From an uncultured Bacteriovoracaceae bacterium (GTDB taxonomy: Bacteria > Bdellovibrionota > Bacteriovoracia > Bacteriovoracales > Bacteriovoracaceae), in the NCBI GenBank assembly GCA_937952395.1, contig CALFYV010000166.1:1-7588 (forward strand): DNA of 7,588 nt, written 5' to 3'. Under the pieces are notes generated by a model, which saw nothing but the letters and a program-made list of their open reading frames with translations, was not told the DNA's origin and made no database searches. Below are positions 1-5,904 of the stretch, one piece after another (positions within the stretch are counted from its first letter, which is position 1; each line of letters opens with the position of its first letter). Made by a program: the position numbers and the translations under genes.

Positions 1-2351
1 ATGCGGATGCTGGAGAGCTTTTTAACCGTAATACTGTGAATCGCCATTTAAGCGGCGATGGGGATTATAAACCTAAAGCTTGTATGAGTAATATAGATGC
101 TCAAAAATTCACACTTGATTGGAACAAAGAAGATAATCAAAAAGTAGCTCAGCTTTTTAAAGAAAATAAGCAAATTATTTTGGATGCGTATCAGGAATAT
201 AATGGTCTAAGTGAACAAGAGAAAAAAGATGCTGGCAGTTTGGTTGAGCATTTGACTTTTTCACTTAGAATGCAGTCATCTGACATAGAAAAAATAACCG
301 TATTTAAAGATAACTCAGACTATTTCAAACAATTCTTCAAAAATTCTAAAACTTTAGAAGCTTATTTAAATGTTATCGAAAAAGGTGGAGAGGAAGATTA
401 TAATATTATTCAAACTCAATTTTCTAAAAAAGAAAATTTGACTCCAGAAATGCTTGCTTTAAAAAACCAACTAGAAAATAATGTAGCCGAAACATGTCAG
501 AACCTTCAAAAGTCATTAGAAACATTTGCATGCTCATCTCTTGATAGAAAAATGGACCCAGAGAAGGATTTTGAAGATGTTAAAAACTTACTCTTAAATG
601 CCAAACCTCATAGCGAAAAAAGTCGCTCAAATGTTTACGGCCTGGCCCTTGAGTATTGTAATAATGTTGATAAAAATGAAAGAGACCCCAATGACGCTCA
701 AGCTTTCGAACTTTTAAGACAAATCACTCCGAGCGATCTTAAGGGCCAATTGATTCCTGTGGCAATGAGAATGCAAGACCAATTGATCGATAGCCTTAAT
801 TCTCAGAGTAAAGAACAAGTCAGCCCCTGTTCATTGATCAAAGCATTTTTTGGTGAAGATGACCCTATGAAATTTCAATATTTGAGTTTCACTGACTTCC
901 ATGCAAGATGGAAACAAATTTGCCCAGGGAACAAACCTGCAGAAAAACTCAATTTCCCGGATAAATTTTGTCAAAATAATTTTAAAGATGCAGTTTCCAT
1001 ATTTAACTACATTAAACTGGAACAATTGGGGATGGACATAAATGGAGAGAAAAATGGGGGCGTCGACACAACTGCACTTTTGGAAAGAGACCTAGAGAGA
1101 TTACAAAACTCTGCTTTTTTTACAGGAAATAAAAATGCTAGGACATTCGCAAGTATTGAAGAAAATCTCCAAAAAGGTTTTAGAAAGCAAACACTTACTG
1201 GAAATGATAACTCCATAGTTGATAAGGATAAATTCAATAATTATCTTAGAACAAACTCAAATGGGGCCAATCTCAATACCAACTCAGTTGTGACTAGCAA
1301 TAGTAATTCTGCTGTAAATAGCATTAAAAAAGAACAAACTGCACCAACGACAGCCAATACAAAAGTGAACTCAAGCTACTCATATGATCCGAGCAAAAAT
1401 ACCACTTTCACACCAGACATGGTTCATTCAGTGGATCAGATTAATGGGCCGTTTGATAATGCTTTTAAAGAGGCACAGAAAAATATTTTGGAAAGTAATC
1501 TAGAAGATAAACTCGATAGAAATAGCGAGCTGGGAGAGCTTAAGACAGCACCCTCTGGAGCGCAAAGCAGACTGGCGACCGCGGAAGAAGAACTGCGAAG
1601 AGCTAGAGAAGCTAAGCTTCAAGACGAAATAATCAGTAAAGAGCAAGAATTATTAAGTGCCAAAGCTGAGAGTAATCAGATTATTAGTGAACTTAATCAA
1701 AAACTAAATGATGCCATGGCGAGTAAATCTAAAGTAGCCGCCAATAATAACTCTCCTATAAATGAATTTGGTAACTCCCCTGCTGGGCCAAGCTCAAATC
1801 AAGGGCAAGCCAGTGCTAAGGCAGAAGCTGAAGCCAAATTAAATGCCAATGCCACAAGCTTAAGTTCAAACAACGCAACAGGACCTGGAATAGCCAGTGG
1901 GGCCGGTAGCGTGGTGATTAATAATGGTGTCGCCGCCACGGGAAATAATTCTTTTGAAGGTGAGCGAACTAATAGAAGCCAGAAGGCCTATGATAACTTG
2001 AAGGCCAAAGGTGTTGAAATTGATTATGGAAATAGCACCTCTAATGATGAGCTTGTCATCATCTTTAAAACAACTTCAGGTGAGAAATTAGGTGAAGCCA
2101 CATTCTTAGTGGATAACAAAACCAAAACACTCAAAGAGGCCAAAGTCAGTGGATCATCCCCTGCCCTAGTTGAAGCGGTTAAAACTTATCAAAGCACCTA
2201 CAATGCTAGTAATATAGAAAGCGAAGTCATCGTTGAAACTAAAAAAGAAGTTCAGGCCGATCGCAAACCGGCAAGCGTTCCTGCTCCTGCAACTCGTCGT
2301 GGCCCTGGGCTTAGTGACTTAAACCAAGTCATTGAGAAAACAAATAATTAA
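1..2351 (+). CDS. 5'-truncated large, probably exported protein with coiled coil and Asn/Ser-rich linkers
   Basis: I do not recognise a family. The frame is open to the window edge (codons begin at base 3), so the gene very likely starts upstream; a GTG at 36 and an ATG at 84 are in frame but neither has a convincing ribosome binding site. Numbering from the GTG: residues 1-400 are mostly helical and charged and contain all seven cysteines (16, 154, 166, 208, 265, 296, 312), a pattern suggesting oxidised export. Residues 405-450 are Asn/Ser/Thr-rich. Residues about 510-565 are a likely coiled coil rich in Ala, Glu and Lys. Residues 568-640 form a second Asn/Ala/Gly/Ser linker. Residues 640-735 look like a small alpha/beta domain (EIDYGNS, ELVIIFKTTSG, EATFLVDN), followed by a Pro/Ala-rich tail. 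The next gene starts 2 nt after the stop, so co-translation is likely. The reading frame is certain; the function is unknown, and a surface or envelope role is inference. Confidence 0.85.
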   Translation, partial: ADAGELFNRNTVNRHLSGDGDYKPKACMSNIDAQKFTLDWNKEDNQKVAQLFKENKQIILDAYQEYNGLSEQEKKDAGSLVEHLTFSLRMQSSDIEKITVFKDNSDYFKQFFKNSKTLEAYLNVIEKGGEEDYNIIQTQFSKKENLTPEMLALKNQLENNVAETCQNLQKSLETFACSSLDRKMDPEKDFEDVKNLLLNAKPHSEKSRSNVYGLALEYCNNVDKNERDPNDAQAFELLRQITPSDLKGQLIPVAMRMQDQLIDSLNSQSKEQVSPCSLIKAFFGEDDPMKFQYLSFTDFHARWKQICPGNKPAEKLNFPDKFCQNNFKDAVSIFNYIKLEQLGMDINGEKNGGVDTTALLERDLERLQNSAFFTGNKNARTFASIEENLQKGFRKQTLTGNDNSIVDKDKFNNYLRTNSNGANLNTNSVVTSNSNSAVNSIKKEQTAPTTANTKVNSSYSYDPSKNTTFTPDMVHSVDQINGPFDNAFKEAQKNILESNLEDKLDRNSELGELKTAPSGAQSRLATAEEELRRAREAKLQDEIISKEQELLSAKAESNQIISELNQKLNDAMASKSKVAANNNSPINEFGNSPAGPSSNQGQASAKAEAEAKLNANATSLSSNNATGPGIASGAGSVVINNGVAATGNNSFEGERTNRSQKAYDNLKAKGVEIDYGNSTSNDELVIIFKTTSGEKLGEATFLVDNKTKTLKEAKVSGSSPALVEAVKTYQSTYNASNIESEVIVETKKEVQADRKPASVPAPATRRGPGLSDLNQVIEKTNN

Positions 2352-2353
2352 AA

Positions 2354-3052
2354 ATGAAATTACTCATCACTCTCCTATTCATTTCTCAGGTGCATGCCGA
2401 TACCCTTAAGGATTGCTATAATGATTTATTTGCGATGGCCCTTTCAAGCTATACCATTCATCAATCTGAAGCACTCACTACTAAGAAAAAAGACTTATCA
2501 AAATTTAAAAAATTATTTATGGCCTGTGATAAAACTGGTGAAGCGGTCGCAGCACTAAAAAAATACTGTGAAGGCAGCGATGAATTTCATGTCTGTAGCT
2601 ATCAGGGCAAAGTAAAAAAGAAACTTATGCGCTTCATTGATTTTTTAGAACCTAAAGTGGTTAAAAATTTGGAAGTCGCACTGATGAGTCCTGATGAAAG
2701 TAGTAATAATATCAAAGACTATATCAATTTTGTGGAACTGAAATTATTAGGAAAACTAAGAAATCAAATCGATACTAATGCTGGGAATTTTGTTTACCTA
2801 GATGACTCCATGAAAACTACCCCGAATTGGTTAGAGGATCATATCGAGAAAACAAACTGGCATTTTGATGAACAACAAAAAGATCTTTTTGCTGCCGCTC
2901 ATGTTATGAGAGATGCCCTACATAAAGACTACGCTGTTAATAATAAGGAAATCTGTGATCATTTACAGGTCAAGTTTCTCTGTCATTATTTTTCTCCTGA
3001 ACCGGTTTACATTAAGAATATCTCTCAACCAGAGATAAAACCAAACCGATAA
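2354..3052 (+). CDS. small secreted six-cysteine protein of unknown function
   Basis: The 232-residue protein begins with a short Sec signal peptide: Lys2, the hydrophobic core LLITLLFI, and a likely signal peptidase I site after VHA (residue 16). The mature part has exactly six cysteines (21, 58, 72, 81, 201, 210), enough for three disulfides in the periplasm or outside the cell. The rest is largely helical and lysine-rich, with no lipobox, no membrane segment after the signal and no catalytic motif I recognise. The start lies 2 nt after the preceding stop and no good Shine-Dalgarno is visible, so translation is probably coupled to the upstream gene. Pairing with another cysteine-bearing, probably exported protein suggests the two work together, but that is inference from position. 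Confidence 0.85.
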   Translation: MKLLITLLFISQVHADTLKDCYNDLFAMALSSYTIHQSEALTTKKKDLSKFKKLFMACDKTGEAVAALKKYCEGSDEFHVCSYQGKVKKKLMRFIDFLEPKVVKNLEVALMSPDESSNNIKDYINFVELKLLGKLRNQIDTNAGNFVYLDDSMKTTPNWLEDHIEKTNWHFDEQQKDLFAAAHVMRDALHKDYAVNNKEICDHLQVKFLCHYFSPEPVYIKNISQPEIKPNR

Positions 3053-3059
3053 GCTCAAT

Positions 3060-3428
3060 ATGAGTTACGTTTTAATCGTCGAAGATGAAGAAGAAATCAG
3101 AGAGCTTTTAGTTGAGCAAATGAAAATGCTCGGGCATCGAGTTATTAGTGCCCATGATGGTGCTGACGCCTACTTGAAAGCGGCCAACCAAAAATTTGAT
3201 TTAATCTGTACAGATTATATGATGCCTAAATTAAATGGGGCCCAGCTGATAGCCAAGCTGCGCGATAATAAATTCAACAGCAAAACCCCTATCATCGTTT
3301 ACACGGCTTTCTTAGAACCTGCGATGGACGCCTGCGAGCATTTCCCAAACATCCACTTCGTCCCCAAACCCTCCCTGGGCGGCGAGCTTGAAGAAACTAT
3401 TTGGCAGTTGACGCAAAGTGGAGAGTAA
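3060..3428 (+). CDS. single-domain CheY-like response regulator (receiver only)
   Basis: This is a complete receiver domain of 122 residues with no output domain. The acidic pair is E8/D9 (LIVEDEEE), the phospho-acceptor is D52 (CTDYMMPKLNG), the switch threonine is T82 (IIVYTAF) and the conserved lysine is K103 in the FVPKP loop. All key residues are present, so it should be phosphorylated by a histidine kinase or small phosphodonor and act through protein contacts, as CheY, Spo0F or DivK types do. It follows the secreted-protein gene by 7 nt with no clear ribosome binding site, so it is probably the last gene of that operon. No kinase is in view, so its partner is unknown. Its 3' half (3241-3420) is about 51% G+C by hand count, clearly above its neighbours. 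Confidence 0.95.
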   Translation: MSYVLIVEDEEEIRELLVEQMKMLGHRVISAHDGADAYLKAANQKFDLICTDYMMPKLNGAQLIAKLRDNKFNSKTPIIVYTAFLEPAMDACEHFPNIHFVPKPSLGGELEETIWQLTQSGE

Positions 3429-3473
3429 CAGCAAGTCCTTTACAGATTCAAAATCCTATTCTATGAAGAAAGT
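3429..3473 (+). promoter_or_regulatory. short gap with a weak, possibly leaderless promoter candidate for the hydrolase
   Basis: No hairpin terminator is visible in this 45-nt gap. A TTTACA (3439-3444, five of six to the -35 consensus) lies 17 nt before TATGAA (3462-3467, four of six to the -10). Transcription from it would start at about the hydrolase ATG itself, giving a leaderless message. A purine stretch (GAAGAAAG, 3465-3472) could instead act as a close ribosome binding site on a read-through transcript. The assignment is weak because AT-rich sequence yields such matches by chance. Confidence 0.2.
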
Positions 3474-4256
3474 ATGAGAGAGGTTCTATTCATTCATGGT
3501 GGACCGGGTTTAAATAGTGAACCCGAAAAACGTTTACTTTCTTCACACTTAAAAGAATTCAAAACTCATTTTTGGAATGAACCAAGCGAACTACGAGGGC
3601 AAAAAATTTCTACAAATGCATATCAGGATTGGTTAAATTCAATAAAAAAGATGCAACCCGAAAATTCGATATTAATTGCTAATTCTTTTGGTTCCTTAGG
3701 TGCTTTACATTTAATTGAACAAGAAATAAAGCTAAAGAAAATAGTGTTTTTATCACCCACAATTCAGCTCCATCAGGTTTTTTTAAAAATGATAGAACTA
3801 GCAATATTTGATTTTCAAAAAAGGAATGATGACAAAGCCAATGAAATACAAAAACTTAAAAACACCATTTCCTCCTTTTATGACTCATCAATGCAAAAAG
3901 CCCTCGATTTAACTTTTCAAGATCCTGATTTATTTCCACATTATTGGCAAAATTATAAAATATTGGGCGAATGGGGTGCTATCTTAGGGGAACAAGAATT
4001 TCAATTTGATTTTCAAAGTCAAAAAGCAGTATTGAACAACTTAAAAGATAAATTTACGGAGTTACCTAGTCTAAAAAGCAATGCTCGAGTAACTGTTATA
4101 TATGGAGAAAATGACCCAGTCTGGCTCGATAGTAATATAAGTTTATTTCAATCTATGTTTAAAGATATTAAATTTCATAAATTCGAAGATTGTGGACACT
4201 TCCCACATTTAGAAAATAAAGAACTATTTATTAAAGTGATCGAACAAGACTTCTGA
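3474..4256 (+). CDS. alpha/beta hydrolase of the proline-iminopeptidase-like type
   Basis: The 260-residue protein has the serine-hydrolase landmarks in order: the oxyanion-hole motif HGGPG at residues 8-12, the nucleophile elbow ANSFG with Ser71, the acid in YGENDP (Asp214) and the base in CGHFPHLE (His242). An apparent helical cap spans about residues 100-195. The elbow is A-x-S-x-G rather than the usual G-x-S-x-G, which still allows activity. HGGPG is typical of proline iminopeptidases and relatives, but esterase, thioesterase, amidase or lactonase activity is equally possible and the substrate cannot be read from sequence. There is no signal peptide, so it should be cytoplasmic. The gene runs into the convergent E1-like gene with a 26-bp overlap of 3' ends, leaving no space for a terminator. 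It may belong functionally with the E1-like enzyme and acyl synthase, but only position supports this. Confidence 0.92.
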   Translation: MREVLFIHGGPGLNSEPEKRLLSSHLKEFKTHFWNEPSELRGQKISTNAYQDWLNSIKKMQPENSILIANSFGSLGALHLIEQEIKLKKIVFLSPTIQLHQVFLKMIELAIFDFQKRNDDKANEIQKLKNTISSFYDSSMQKALDLTFQDPDLFPHYWQNYKILGEWGAILGEQEFQFDFQSQKAVLNNLKDKFTELPSLKSNARVTVIYGENDPVWLDSNISLFQSMFKDIKFHKFEDCGHFPHLENKELFIKVIEQDF

Positions 4257-5100
4257 GTTTCTTTCTCCATACCATATCTTTTAGCTTTAAACTCCATCTC
4301 ATCCGGGGTTCATACGCCATATACGATTGATCAACGTTCCAGCCTTTAACCAAATGACCATCAGTACAAAATCTTATAATCACTGGAACTATTAAACTTG
4401 AAAGCATATCCGATGTACTTCCTAGTTGAGAAGCGAACTTTGCTCGCCCTTCTAGAAGTTCTATAATCATTGGCAAACAATGAGTCGGGATTGAAGAAAT
4501 AGGATAAATAGTAAATAGGGCCTTGATTGGATTTTTTTCATTCTGCATCTTTTCTAACTTACCTTTAAGTATTTTGCTTTCAAAACGATAATCAAAACTC
4601 ATCCCCCACTGGCGAAAACCCAGATCAAGTGCCGAGAGAACAGGTTTTTTCATACTATACGCTGCTTTATGAAGTTCAATTTTTGCTTGCATGCCATCAT
4701 AGGTCGTCACGTCAACTGCATCTACTACAATATCGCTCCAGGCTACTAACTCATTTGCATTATTTTTTGTGATCCCGTCAGCAGTTAAATTTACTAGTGC
4801 ATAGGGATTTATCAATTTAATTTTTTCAGCATGAGATTGAGCTTTATTCTTATTTATATCTTGAAGGTAAGCATGCTGACGATTAAGGTTACTTAATTCA
4901 TACTCCCCATTATCCGCAAGCCAAAACTGAGAAACACCAAGTCTAGCAAGAGACTGAGTACATGCCCCACCTGTACTACCACATCCAGCGATTAGGATTT
5001 TTAAATTTTTCAAAGAGTTTTGAATCTTTTCATTTATAAAGTGACTATTACGTGAGGTTAATTCCCGATAATATTGTTTTTCATCTTTGAATTTTTCCAT
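4231..5100 (-). CDS. E1/ThiF/MoeB-like adenylating enzyme, stand-alone
   Basis: The 289-residue protein has a single Rossmann-type E1-like domain. Landmarks are an N-terminal YYRELTSRN segment with candidate adenylation arginines (12, 17); the glycine loop GCGSTGG (39-45); the end of beta 2 at Asp63 followed by ELSNLNRQ (68-75), the E1 signature with Arg74; Lys86; and the DAVD segment with Asp130, matching the metal or nucleotide aspartate of MoeB/ThiF. Such enzymes use ATP to adenylate a carboxylate, often the C terminus of a ubiquitin-like protein, a peptide or a small acid, and some pass it on to sulfur. The CxxC zinc pairs of MoeB/ThiF are absent; Cys208 (PTHCLP) and Cys245 are candidate thiol sites at best. 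No ubiquitin-like protein, E2, JAB protease or sulfurtransferase is encoded nearby. It is divergent from the LuxI-like gene across a shared control region, which hints at a small-molecule pathway. No good Shine-Dalgarno precedes the ATG. Confidence 0.9.
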   Translation of the reverse strand: MEKFKDEKQYYRELTSRNSHFINEKIQNSLKNLKILIAGCGSTGGACTQSLARLGVSQFWLADNGEYELSNLNRQHAYLQDINKNKAQSHAEKIKLINPYALVNLTADGITKNNANELVAWSDIVVDAVDVTTYDGMQAKIELHKAAYSMKKPVLSALDLGFRQWGMSFDYRFESKILKGKLEKMQNEKNPIKALFTIYPISSIPTHCLPMIIELLEGRAKFASQLGSTSDMLSSLIVPVIIRFCTDGHLVKGWNVDQSYMAYEPRMRWSLKLKDMVWRKKLRSLVRSL

Positions 5101-5157
5101 AATTTAATTATCGGTTAATTTAAGACAAGGTAAAGTTAAAAAAAGTTAAATAGACAC

Positions 5158-5186
5158 GTCATAATCAAAAAAAACTAAAATATAAT
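5158..5186 (+). promoter_or_regulatory. candidate promoter of the acyl-synthase gene
   Basis: A perfect -10 consensus TATAAT lies at 5181-5186. The hexamer 17 nt upstream, GTCATA (5158-5163), matches TTGACA at only three positions; a better TAGACA (5151-5156) is 24 nt away, too far. Transcription would start near 5193, giving a leader of about 37 nt that contains the 22-bp dyad. The poor -35 would suit an activator-dependent promoter, which is inference. Confidence 0.4.
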
Positions 5187-5189
5187 CAA
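5161..5189 (-). promoter_or_regulatory. candidate promoter of the E1-like gene, overlapping the opposite promoter
   Basis: Read on the minus strand, TTGATT (complement of 5184-5189, four of six to -35) is separated by exactly 17 nt from GATTAT (complement of 5161-5166, four of six to -10). It occupies nearly the same DNA as the plus-strand promoter candidate, so the two would compete for polymerase. The match is moderate and the base composition favours chance hits. Confidence 0.3.
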
Positions 5190-5206
5190 CTACCATATAC
5201 TGAAAA

Positions 5207-5228
5207 GCTATTTTACCCGTAAAGTAGT
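5207..5228. promoter_or_regulatory. 22-bp dyad just upstream of the acyl-synthase start (operator or leader hairpin)
   Basis: The arms GCTATTTTAC (5207-5216) and GTAAAGTAGT (5219-5228) are inverted repeats around a central CC: eight of ten positions are Watson-Crick complementary and the other two are G-T. As DNA it resembles a dimeric regulator site. As RNA it could fold into a stem of about 9 bp with a CCCG loop, ending two bases before the ATG at 5230 and covering where a ribosome would bind. The half-site GTAAAGT recurs at 5130-5136 near the E1-like gene. Confidence 0.45.
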
Positions 5229-5229
5229 C

Positions 5230-5904
5230 ATGAAGCTTTATATCATCAAAGAACTTAACAGCCAATTAGACAATCCAAAGGCAACCAATATGCTGATGGA
5301 AGTATTAAAAACACGACAATATAATTTTAATGTAAATTATGATAAATGTTTATGCTTAGATAAGTATGACTTAATTTCCGACCACTACATACTCACGACA
5401 GATAGTGAAAAAATCTTAGCGACCATACGTTCTGTTAGCCAAGCTAAATGTAGCGAATATGATATTCCATTACCTATATACGATTCGATAAAAAACAACC
5501 CTGAGCTTCATAAAATGCTTGAATCATTTCTTAAAGAAAATCGAAATACAATTCATATGAGTTACCTCTGTAAAAATAATACTTTTGAAAATTATTTACC
5601 CAACTATAAAGCCTTAGACCTGATGACATGGTTAGTTTTTCAGTATAATAAGATCTCATTAAAACAAATAAGCTACTGTAGTACCCCAAACTCAAAATAT
5701 AAATTATCTCAATGGCTCAAACAACTAGGCCCCATATATGGGACGGAGCTTTCATTTGTTCATCCAACAATTCCAGAAAAGCACGAGATGATTTTAATTA
5801 AAAATCTCTCAGATGAATATATCAATTCAAAACAAGAAAAATATAAATCACTGATTACTAAGGTCGAAACTTTGGAGTTGGAAGTACTTCCAAAAGCCGC
5901 TTAA
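5230..5904 (+). CDS. divergent LuxI/FeeM-like N-acyl synthase (GNAT fold), putative
   Basis: The 224-residue protein is close to autoinducer-synthase size, usually about 190-230 residues. Its N-terminal half reproduces the order of LuxI landmarks: R29-x3-F33 in KTRQYNF (compare R-x3-F in LuxI), D47 and D51 in KYDLISDHYILTTD (compare the D/D pair before the beta strand), and R67 in ILATIRSV (compare GxxRL). The segment IHMSYLC (108-114) sits where LuxI has WExSR(F/L)C, but the Glu and Arg become His109 and Tyr112. The C terminus (LKQLGPIYG then HEMILIKN) fits the late strands of the fold. LuxI enzymes join an acyl chain from acyl-ACP to S-adenosylmethionine; FeeM-type relatives acylate amino acids. 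With the altered residues the amine substrate is probably not S-adenosylmethionine. It is cytoplasmic by sequence. Its stop overlaps that of the convergent regulator gene. The assignment rests on motif order alone; a general GNAT acyltransferase is the alternative. Confidence 0.6.
   Translation: MKLYIIKELNSQLDNPKATNMLMEVLKTRQYNFNVNYDKCLCLDKYDLISDHYILTTDSEKILATIRSVSQAKCSEYDIPLPIYDSIKNNPELHKMLESFLKENRNTIHMSYLCKNNTFENYLPNYKALDLMTWLVFQYNKISLKQISYCSTPNSKYKLSQWLKQLGPIYGTELSFVHPTIPEKHEMILIKNLSDEYINSKQEKYKSLITKVETLELEVLPKAA

Larger units (their letters stand above)
5101..5229. promoter_or_regulatory. shared divergent control region between E1-like and acyl-synthase genes
   Basis: This 129-bp, very AT-rich region is the only sizeable non-coding stretch in the window and separates two divergent start codons, neither with a recognisable Shine-Dalgarno. 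Directly visible are AAAGTTAAA twice (5132-5140, 5142-5150; 10-bp period), ATAATCAA twice (5161-5168, 5182-5189; 21-bp period), TTAATT twice (5104-5109, 5115-5120; 11-bp period), a weak AATTA/TAATT dyad just before the E1-like start (5106-5120), and a much better 22-bp dyad before the synthase start. Repeat spacings near whole helical turns suit cooperative regulator binding, although AT-rich DNA produces short repeats easily. Confidence 0.6.

Noticed and set aside
40..59. ATCGCC/GGCGAT inverted repeat with an 8-nt loop
   Set aside because: Only six pairs, no T run, and inside an open frame that continues upstream; most likely chance within coding DNA.
831..1237. Two minus-strand open frames (831-1025 and 1007-1237) opposite the large gene
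   Set aside because: They are short, have no recognisable motif, and lie wholly inside a long, well-supported plus-strand coding region.
5101..5229. lux-box-like operator for a LuxR regulator
   Set aside because: The 22-bp dyad does not resemble the usual CTG...CAG lux-box arms and no LuxR-type gene is present.
4231..5904. Antiphage ubiquitin-like system (CBASS Cap2 or Bil-type E1)
   Set aside because: There is no E2 domain, JAB protease, cyclase or ubiquitin-like protein in the window; an E1 core alone is not enough.
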